Origin: Gammaproteobacteria bacterium
GTDB taxonomy: Bacteria; Pseudomonadota; Gammaproteobacteria; SZUA-229
Direction: 5' to 3'
DNA: 18,772 nucleotides
Assembly (NCBI GenBank): GCA_026197015.1
Contig: JAPHRB010000016.1
Span: 1 to 18,772, forward strand
Of the stretch, positions 13,154-18,772 are shown piece after piece. The stretch's first letter is position 1; each line of letters starts with the position of its first letter. A program made the translations under genes and the position numbers. A model generated the notes under the pieces. The model was not told where the DNA came from. It made no database searches and worked only from the letters and a program-made list of their open reading frames with translations.

Positions 13154-15568
13154 TTAAAGTTTCGCTTTACGTAAACGAAGAGCATTAGTTATCACCGATA
13201 CTGAACTAAAACTCATCGCCGCCGCTGCAATAATTGGTGATAGAAGAATACCAAAGAAAGGATATAAAACACCCGCTGCTACCGGTACGCCAGCTGAATT
13301 GTAAATGAATGCAAAAAATAAATTTTGGCGAATATTCCGCATGGTCGCACGACTCAGTCGCCTCGCTCTAACGATACCAGTAAGGTCGCCTTTCACCAAA
13401 GTAACACCTGCACTTTCCATGGCGACATCCGTACCGGTCCCCATGGCGATACCCACATGCGCCTGAGCCAGTGCCGGAGCATCATTGATGCCATCACCCG
13501 CCATGGCGACAATATGTCCTTCAGACTGTAACTTTTTAACCACCTCTGATTTTTGCTCTGGTAGCACTTCTGCATGAACCTGATCAATATTAAGTGTTGA
13601 TGCAACAGCCATCGCAGTAGTTTTACTATCTCCGGTTAGCATAACAATATTTATGCCTTCAGCATGTAGACTTGAAATAGCTTCTGGTGTGGTTTTTTTC
13701 ACCCTATCAGCCACACCAATTAAACCGGCGGCTATACCATCAATCGCAATTAGCATAACCGTTTGACCTTCAGCTCGATGTTTGTCGGCCTGGCTGGGTA
13801 AATCGGCTACATTGATACCCTGGCTTTGCAATAATTTTGAATTTCCCAGCGCAACTTTATGACCGTCAACATCACCAATAACACCTTTACCGGTAATTGA
13901 CTGAAAGTTTTCTACCTGAATTAAATTAATGCCTCTTTGTTCTGCTCCACGAACAATGGCTTCTGCCAGAGGATGCTCAGATGCACGTTCCAGGCTTGCA
14001 ACCATTGTCAGGGTCTGTTGCTCATCAAAAGCACCCGTTGCGATTACCGAAACCAGTTCAGGTTTACCTTCAGTAAGCGTACCTGTTTTATCGACCACCA
14101 GAGTATCTACCTTTTCCATGATCTCCAGCGCTTCTGCATTTTTAATCAAGACACCTTCCATTGCGCCACGACCGGTTCCAACCATGATGGAAATGGGTGT
14201 TGCTAAACCGAGCGCGCAGGGACAGGCAATAATCAAAACAGCCACTGCATTGACTATGGCATAGGCGAGCCTGGGTTCAGGCCCCCAGATGCCCCATATG
14301 AGAGCAGATAAAGCGGCAATCAGCACCACTATCGGCACAAATATACCGGAGACCATATCAGCCATTTTCTGAATCGGCGCACGGGAACGCTGCGCCTCGG
14401 CAACCATATTTATGATTTGTGACAACAGAGTATCAGCACCAATTTTTTCAGCTCTCATCAGTAAGCTACCGGTACCATTTACTGTCGCGCCAATTACTTT
14501 TTCGCCCTGTGTTTTTTCCACTGCTAAGGGCTCACCGGTGACCATGGATTCATCAACATTACTTTCACCATCTGTAACTATGCCATCGACAGGTATTTTT
14601 TCACCCGGGCGTATACGCAATTCATCACCCACCTTCACCTGTTCCAAAGCTATATCTTTTTCTGAACCATCATCATAAACAACGCGTGCCGTATTTGGCG
14701 CAAGGCCCAGCAACATCTGAATCGCTGCGTTGGTACGAGATCGAGCACGCAACTCCAGAACCTGCCCTAGCAAAACCAGTGCTGTAATTACTGCAGCGGC
14801 TTCAAAATAGACGGAGACAGTCCCACCTTCATGTATCATGGTGGATGGAAATATCTCCGGAAATAGCAGCGCGACTACACTAAATACCCAGGCAACTGAA
14901 ACGCCAAGACCAATTAGCGTAAACATGTTTAAATTACGGCTTATAATCGATTGGACACCACGCACATAAAAGGGCCAGCCGCCCCAGAGAACCACGGGGC
15001 TAGCAAGACTAAATTCAATCCATTGTACCGTTTTCATTGACAGCTCAGCGGGTAATAACGATGGCACTAGATCTGCAATCATAGCCAGAATAAAAACCGG
15101 TATTGCCAGTAGTGAAGAAATCCATAGTCGCCGGCTCATATCTATCAGCTCTTCATTATCTTCTTCGACGGTTACGGTCATAGCTTCCAGTGACATACCA
15201 CACTTGGGACAGGTCCCGGGATGATCCTGTACAATTTCAGGATGCATTGGGCAGGTATATTCAGTTTTGGTTTTGGCCACAATCTCCATTTGTTCCAATG
15301 CCATACCACATTTAGGACAGCTTCCAGCGCCTTGTTGCTGAACTTCTGGGTGCATTGGACAGGTGTACAATGATGCATTATCAAGTGCAGTGTCGTCCTG
15401 GTGCTGCTTGTCATGACTACCTATGTATCGCTGAGGCGAGGACCTAAATTTGTGTTGACAAAATTCACTGCAAAAATAATAAAATTTAAAATCATAACGT
15501 GATGTGAAAGCCGAGTTTTCCGTCACCTCCATGCCACACACCGGATCTTTTAATACTTGTTTATTCAT
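13154..15568 (-). CDS. copA: CopA-type Cu(I)-exporting P-type ATPase
   Basis: From the likely start at 15568 the protein has 804 residues; residue numbers here count from a TTG two codons earlier. It exports cytoplasmic Cu(I) to the periplasm using ATP. The N-terminus has a YHS domain (about 8-52; DPVCGM, FCSEFC) and two heavy-metal-binding zinc-ribbon-like units (TCPMHPE...CPKCGM at 71-92 and 107-128) in place of the usual HMA domains. Core motifs follow: MVTGEP (344-349), the intramembrane CPC (451-453), phosphorylated Asp in DKTGT (495-499), SEHP (532-535), GDGIND (693-698), and MSFSS (787-791) in the last membrane helix. These define the Cu(I) class. AGAGAG lies 7 bases before ATG 15568. 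The SHOCT gene follows 15 bp downstream. The shared upstream palindromic module and a dyad promoter suggest copper-dependent control. Confidence 0.95.
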   Translation of the reverse strand: MNKQVLKDPVCGMEVTENSAFTSRYDFKFYYFCSEFCQHKFRSSPQRYIGSHDKQHQDDTALDNASLYTCPMHPEVQQQGAGSCPKCGMALEQMEIVAKTKTEYTCPMHPEIVQDHPGTCPKCGMSLEAMTVTVEEDNEELIDMSRRLWISSLLAIPVFILAMIADLVPSLLPAELSMKTVQWIEFSLASPVVLWGGWPFYVRGVQSIISRNLNMFTLIGLGVSVAWVFSVVALLFPEIFPSTMIHEGGTVSVYFEAAAVITALVLLGQVLELRARSRTNAAIQMLLGLAPNTARVVYDDGSEKDIALEQVKVGDELRIRPGEKIPVDGIVTDGESNVDESMVTGEPLAVEKTQGEKVIGATVNGTGSLLMRAEKIGADTLLSQIINMVAEAQRSRAPIQKMADMVSGIFVPIVVLIAALSALIWGIWGPEPRLAYAIVNAVAVLIIACPCALGLATPISIMVGTGRGAMEGVLIKNAEALEIMEKVDTLVVDKTGTLTEGKPELVSVIATGAFDEQQTLTMVASLERASEHPLAEAIVRGAEQRGINLIQVENFQSITGKGVIGDVDGHKVALGNSKLLQSQGINVADLPSQADKHRAEGQTVMLIAIDGIAAGLIGVADRVKKTTPEAISSLHAEGINIVMLTGDSKTTAMAVASTLNIDQVHAEVLPEQKSEVVKKLQSEGHIVAMAGDGINDAPALAQAHVGIAMGTGTDVAMESAGVTLVKGDLTGIVRARRLSRATMRNIRQNLFFAFIYNSAGVPVAAGVLYPFFGILLSPIIAAAAMSFSSVSVITNALRLRKAKL

Positions 15569-15614
15569 TCGCAATCTCTCTTTCAGTGAACTATCAGAGC
15601 GAGGTCAAAAAATA

Positions 15615-15646
15615 TTTATAAAATTGTATAGTTAAAGTATATACAA
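15615..15646 (-). promoter_or_regulatory. Putative long-spacer promoter of copA with a dyad
   Basis: TTGTATA (15624-15630) and TATACAA (15640-15646) are perfect 7-bp inverted arms around 9 bp. On the minus strand TTGTAT (15641-15646) and TATAAA (15615-15620) are 20 bp apart. A long spacer with a dyad is the architecture used by MerR-family activators such as CueR, but the sequence does not match the E. coli CueR box, so the regulator is unknown. The degenerate copy at 8.0 kb keeps the centre but not the arms. Confidence 0.4.
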
Positions 15647-15753
15647 ACGCACATATCACAACGCTTACACAAAGATTAAATATATTTAATCTTTGTGTAA
15701 GCGTGATTAAACATGTCTCATGCCATACTGGACATCAAATTTAAATAGTCTTT
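15627..15753. repeat. 127-nt palindromic module, copy 2, upstream of copA
   Basis: This copy aligns without gaps to 8002-8128: the box at 15627-15642, 20 bp of spacer, a palindrome with an identical 40-bp core (15663-15702) and a 51-bp flank (41 of 51 identical). The perfect palindrome here is 44 bp (15661-15704). Its outermost pairs read AC...GT where copy 1 reads AT...AT, a paired change that keeps symmetry. It separates copA (minus) from the small membrane-protein gene (plus), so it could affect both promoters. Confidence 0.8.
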
Positions 15754-15794
15754 TGTACTTTAATTTGGCATTAGTCTTTTAAAGGAGAGCGAAC

Positions 15795-16010
15795 TTGATT
15801 GGTAACGTATTCGATATGGAATATTTAGCGGTTTTGGTTTTTTGGAGCTTAATTTTAGTATTAATTTCATGGTTGATTTATTCCATAATTAATAACAATT
15901 CAAATACTAAAATCAATTTTAGAAAAAATAAATCACAAAATATAAATGAACTACACTATAAACGTGAAGAGAAAACACAGAAGGTAAACCGTAAAAAAAG
16001 TAAACATTGA
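15795..16010 (+). CDS. Small single-pass membrane protein, TTG start
   Basis: A 71-residue protein with one hydrophobic segment (about 9-31: EYLAVLVFWSLILVLISWLIYS) and a strongly basic, Asn/Lys-rich C-terminal tail (NKSQNINELHYKREEKTQKV). The start is TTG 15795: AAAGGAG lies 7 bases upstream, and the internal ATG seven codons later has no ribosome binding site. I do not recognise a family. The plan (one membrane helix plus a charged tail) is similar to the SHOCT protein downstream of copA, but no SHOCT motif is present. It is transcribed divergently from copA across the palindromic module and may share its regulation. Confidence 0.6.
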   Translation: MIGNVFDMEYLAVLVFWSLILVLISWLIYSIINNNSNTKINFRKNKSQNINELHYKREEKTQKVNRKKSKH

Positions 16011-16084
16011 TTACATGTAGAAGAAAATTCAACAGCTAAAGAATTTCACTTATATGTCCATATCAAACAATATTTTTCCGTATA

Positions 16085-16612
16085 TTAATATTGGTTGATA
16101 ACTTTATAATTACCCACCTGGTCAAACTCATATACCTTATAAGGATCATTTCGACTGCCCTCCATACCAGGAGACCCCACAGGCATGTCCGGTACTGACA
16201 GCCCCACTACATTACGTTTTTCATTGAGTAATTTTATAATGTCATTTGCAGGTACATGGCCTTCAATAACATAACCATTAATAACAGCTGTATGGCATGA
16301 TTTAAACTTTTCAGGTACACCCTTATCCATTTTTATCTTTCCCATATTAATTTCATTAATAGCCCTAACATTAAAACCATTGCTCTCTAAATGCTTAATC
16401 CATTTATTACAACACTCACAAGTTGGTGATTTATAAACAGCTACAATACCTTCCTGGCTGTCATCGATAGTATGAAAATATGTAAAGTAAACATTTACAA
16501 TAGTAAATACAATAATGAAAAGTATATAAGGTGTATAAATATAATTTTTCTTATGACTATTTTCGATAGAACTACTTCTGATATTACGCTTATTTTTCTT
16601 ACTGGATGACAT
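16085..16612 (-). CDS. DUF411-family metal-binding protein, membrane anchored
   Basis: From ATG 16612 this is a 175-residue protein. A polar, basic N-terminus is followed by one membrane segment (about 26-46) and then a periplasmic DUF411 domain. The domain shows VYKSPTCECCNKWIKHLESN, whose CxCC is the metal- or thiol-binding core, then VPEKFKSCHTAVINGYVIEG and GHVPANDI, all typical of the family, and ends SVPDMPVGSPGMEG. DUF411 proteins are encoded in copper and silver resistance loci and are thought to bind copper in the periplasm; the chemistry is not settled. The family is usually exported with a cleaved signal; here the helix lies about 25 residues in and may be an anchor. TTG 16618 is an alternative start. 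It lies about 115 bp downstream of the copI gene, after a terminator. Confidence 0.85.
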   Translation of the reverse strand: MSSSKKNKRNIRSSSIENSHKKNYIYTPYILFIIVFTIVNVYFTYFHTIDDSQEGIVAVYKSPTCECCNKWIKHLESNGFNVRAINEINMGKIKMDKGVPEKFKSCHTAVINGYVIEGHVPANDIIKLLNEKRNVVGLSVPDMPVGSPGMEGSRNDPYKVYEFDQVGNYKVINQY

Positions 16613-16686
16613 TGTCAATAATCTCTGTTTGGTCAGTCAAGATTTGATGAATACCTTTAAAAAGTAATAAAACCATTATTCTAATA

Positions 16687-16723
16687 AATAACACTCCCCA
16701 CTCCCGTTAAAGGGAGTGTTATT
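16687..16723 (-). terminator. Hairpin terminator after the copI gene
   Basis: Arms AATAACACTCCC (16687-16698) and GGGAGTGTTATT (16712-16723) are perfect 12-bp inverted repeats. An internal alternative pairs CACTCCC (16699-16705) with GGGAGTG (16712-16718) around GTTAAA. It begins five bases past the copI stop and ends in a T-containing tract on the minus strand. It probably ends the cusA-copI transcript, with possible partial read-through to the DUF411 gene. Confidence 0.7.
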
Positions 16724-16727
16724 ATCT

Positions 16728-17222
16728 TTATCTTATAACTCTGATATCTGCTTTCATTCCCGCTTCATAGTGGCCTGCAACATGACATGCTATTTCGATG
16801 TCACTAGATTCTGAAAATTTCCATAATATTTCACCTGTTTCACCAGCTGCTAATGAAATTGTATTAGGGTCATTATGCTTCATACCTGGCATCGCCTTCA
16901 TCATTTTCGCATGCTTCACCTGTTCTTCAGAATCCCCAATTGAAAACTCATGTCGTAGTTTGCCTGTATTCGTTACTATGAAACGAATGGTTTCACCCGC
17001 TCTTACATTTATACTGCTCTGATCGTAACGCATATTATCCATGGCTTTAAATTCAATAGTCCGCTTCACTTCAGATAATTTACCAGGTGAACCAGCAGCA
17101 AAGGTATGTTGTTCTTGTTTTTCTGAATTGCCATGCCCATGGTTTGATTGATGGCCGCCACTGGCATAAGCATTGATCGATAGTGTTACAGCAAAAATGC
17201 CGATAAGTAGTTTTGTTTTCAT
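16728..17222 (-). CDS. copI: CopI-like periplasmic cupredoxin
   Basis: From ATG 17222 this is a 164-residue blue-copper protein. A signal peptide (KTKLLIGIFAVTLSINAYA) exports it. A His/Gly-rich stretch (GGHQSNHGHGN) follows, then a plastocyanin-like domain. Type 1 copper ligands are visible: His91 (LRHEFSI), then Cys146, His151 and Met156 in ACHVAGHYEAGM. A Met/His/Lys insertion (HAKMMKAMPGMKHND) lies between the ligands and may bind more copper. This matches the CopI/copper-resistance cupredoxin family, which protects the periplasm from Cu(I). The start lies 11 bp beyond the cusA stop; the longer frame to 17267 overlaps cusA and is less likely. The copI and cusA genes clearly form one operon, ended by the hairpin at 16687-16723. 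Confidence 0.82.
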   Translation of the reverse strand: MKTKLLIGIFAVTLSINAYASGGHQSNHGHGNSEKQEQHTFAAGSPGKLSEVKRTIEFKAMDNMRYDQSSINVRAGETIRFIVTNTGKLRHEFSIGDSEEQVKHAKMMKAMPGMKHNDPNTISLAAGETGEILWKFSESSDIEIACHVAGHYEAGMKADIRVIR

Positions 17223-17233
17223 AGATATATCTC

Positions 17234-18772
17234 TCAAGGGTTGGTTTTTATGGAGTATGATTTCCATAACAAGAATATCACTGGAATCACCAGTAAAGTT
17301 AAAATAACGGAACTAAGCATACCGCCGATCATTGGCCCGGCAATGCGTTGCATAACTTCAGAACCGGCTCCTTCACCAAACATAATGGGAATCAGACCAA
17401 CAATAATAGCCGCTACTGTCATCATAATAGGGCGAACACGTTGTCCAGCTCCCTGCAATACGGCATGCTTGATGTCATCTTTGGAAAGCGTTCTGTGCTC
17501 GTTTAATACTTGTTCACAAGTTCTTTGATAGGCCTGGTCTAGATAAACTAACATCAAGACTCCAATTTCGACTGTAACACCCGCGAGCGCAATAAAACCT
17601 ACACCCACGGCTACAGACATGTCGTAATCCAGTAAATACATTAACCAGATACCACCAATCAGTGCAAAAGGTAATGTGCCCATGATAATAAGAACTTCAA
17701 TTACATTTCGAAAATTCAAATACAGCAATAACATAATGATGGCTAACGTGAAGGGAACGACGACTTGTAATCGTTCCTTTGCGCGTACCATATATTCGTA
17801 TTGTCCAGACCAGGCAATTGAATAACCAGCAGGTAGTTCGACTGATTCTGCAACTACTCTTTGTGCCTCTTCTACATATGAGCCCAGATCACGACCTTCT
17901 ATATCAACCAGCGTCCAGCCATTAAGCCTGGCATTTTCACTTTTAATTGCCGGGGGACCATCTTCAATCTGAATATTGGCTACATCTGCCAATGCAATAC
18001 GTTTATTGGTTTTTGTTACCAGGGGTAATAAACGGATATTCTCAACAGAATCTCGATACGCTTGCGGATAACGAATACTAACCGGGTACCTTTCAAGACC
18101 TTCTATAGATTGAGTAATATTCATTCCACCAATAGCTGTTCGAATAACCTGTTGAATATCAGAAATATTTAAACCATAACGTGCAGCTTTATCACGATCA
18201 ATATCGACCTTTATATAACGCCCACCTGCTACTCGTTCTGAATAAACTGATGCGGTTCCTTCAACATTTTTTAACACCTGTTCTAGTCGCTTTCCAATTT
18301 TTTCAATTTCTTTTAAGTCCTGGCCAGCAATTTTTATTCCTACAGGGGTTTTAATGCCAGTAGCCAACATGTCAATTCTGGTTTTAATCGGCATAACCCA
18401 CGCATTGGTCAGACCAGGAAACTTAACCAGCGAATCCAGTTCTTTACGTAAACTACTCGGCGTTACTCCAGGGCGCCATTCACTACGAGGCTTTAATTGA
18501 ACCACGGTTTCAATCATGGTTAGAGGCGCAGGGTCTGTAGCGGTTTCTGCACGACCTATTTTTCCAAACACTGTTTTTACTTCTGGAACAGTTCGAATAA
18601 GCTTGTCGGTTTGTTGCAAAAGTTCACGAGCTTTTCCGATAGAGATACCTGGATAAGTTGTTGGCATATACATTAAATCACCCTCGTCTAATGGTGGCAT
18701 AAACTCACTACCCAGCTTTGATGCCGGCCATAAACCAATGATCATGACAACAAATGTTATAACAATCATTGA
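17234..18772 (-). CDS. cusA: CusA-type Cu(I)/Ag(I) RND efflux pump, C-terminal half
   Basis: The frame is open to the right edge; 512 codons are visible of about 1,030-1,050 in the family, so the N-terminal half is outside. It is the inner-membrane subunit of a heavy-metal RND pump that works with a CusB-like adaptor and a CusC-like channel. The three methionines known to bind Cu/Ag in E. coli CusA have equivalents here: YMPTTYPG, PLTMIETV and RIDMLATGIKTPVG. That favours Cu(I)/Ag(I) over Zn/Co. The C-terminal half adds GRAETATDPAP and six membrane helices (LALIGGIWLMYLLDYD, AGVTVEIGVLMLVYLDQAY, VRPIMMTVAAIIVGLIPIM, and IGGMLSSVILTLLVIPVIF). The downstream CopI-like gene overlaps its ribosome binding site with the cusA stop. 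Any cusB/cusC genes would be upstream, outside the window. Confidence 0.93.
   Translation of the reverse strand, partial: SMIVITFVVMIIGLWPASKLGSEFMPPLDEGDLMYMPTTYPGISIGKARELLQQTDKLIRTVPEVKTVFGKIGRAETATDPAPLTMIETVVQLKPRSEWRPGVTPSSLRKELDSLVKFPGLTNAWVMPIKTRIDMLATGIKTPVGIKIAGQDLKEIEKIGKRLEQVLKNVEGTASVYSERVAGGRYIKVDIDRDKAARYGLNISDIQQVIRTAIGGMNITQSIEGLERYPVSIRYPQAYRDSVENIRLLPLVTKTNKRIALADVANIQIEDGPPAIKSENARLNGWTLVDIEGRDLGSYVEEAQRVVAESVELPAGYSIAWSGQYEYMVRAKERLQVVVPFTLAIIMLLLYLNFRNVIEVLIIMGTLPFALIGGIWLMYLLDYDMSVAVGVGFIALAGVTVEIGVLMLVYLDQAYQRTCEQVLNEHRTLSKDDIKHAVLQGAGQRVRPIMMTVAAIIVGLIPIMFGEGAGSEVMQRIAGPMIGGMLSSVILTLLVIPVIFLLWKSYSIKTNP

Noticed and set aside
13929..14678. Plus-strand open frames within copA
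   Set aside because: They run antisense to conserved ATPase motifs, lack ribosome binding sites and read as shadow frames.
16068..16093. Short inverted repeat at the DUF411 stop codon as a terminator
   Set aside because: The seven-base arms are AT-only and no T-run follows on the minus strand.

Overview
The window looks like a copper/silver-resistance island of a gammaproteobacterium-like Gram-negative bacterium. It is AT-rich, dense with periplasmic and inner-membrane metal proteins, and has a tyrosine recombinase near its left edge. The host cannot be named from the sequence. Signs of a Gram-negative cell are an RND-type (CusA-like) efflux pump, a Tat-exported multicopper oxidase and a periplasmic cupredoxin. 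No rRNA, tRNA, CRISPR array or complete insertion sequence was seen.

Layout. 1-1092 (+): the C-terminus of an unrecognised protein and a short tyrosine recombinase. 1093-1789: AT-rich, no gene. 1790-3799 (-): two adjacent multicopper-oxidase (MCO) genes, each with two cupredoxin domains. 3977-5794 (-): two Cys/His-rich exported proteins flanking a class I cytochrome c. 6021-7810 (-): a tight operon of a YHS membrane protein, a DUF5676 protein, a two-CBS protein and a YHS/HMA-like protein. 7829-8128: a decayed remnant resembling the start of copA and its upstream region. 8417-9391 (+): an EamA/DMT transporter. 9568-11584 (-): a membrane protein and an APC permease. 11860-13138 (-): a 37-residue peptide, a Met-rich periplasmic protein and a SHOCT protein. 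13154-15568 (-): a CopA-type Cu(I) ATPase. 15795-16010 (+): a small membrane protein. 16085-18772 (-): a DUF411 protein, a CopI-like cupredoxin and the C-terminal part of a CusA-type pump that runs off the right edge.

How the genes could work together (inference from families): CopA moves Cu(I) from cytoplasm to periplasm. CopI, the Met-rich protein, DUF411 and the Cys/His-rich proteins would bind it there, the MCO would oxidise Cu(I) to Cu(II), and the CusA pump would expel it across the outer membrane. YHS domains recur in three intact proteins and one remnant.

Most notable observations: (1) the two MCO genes are paralogues with reciprocally lost copper ligands, so an active site appears to need both proteins, and only one has an export signal; (2) a gapless 127-nt module with a 44- to 54-bp perfect palindrome occurs upstream of copA and again at 8.0 kb, next to a decayed copA-like N-terminus; (3) overlapping, mutually exclusive inverted repeats precede one of the Cys-rich genes.
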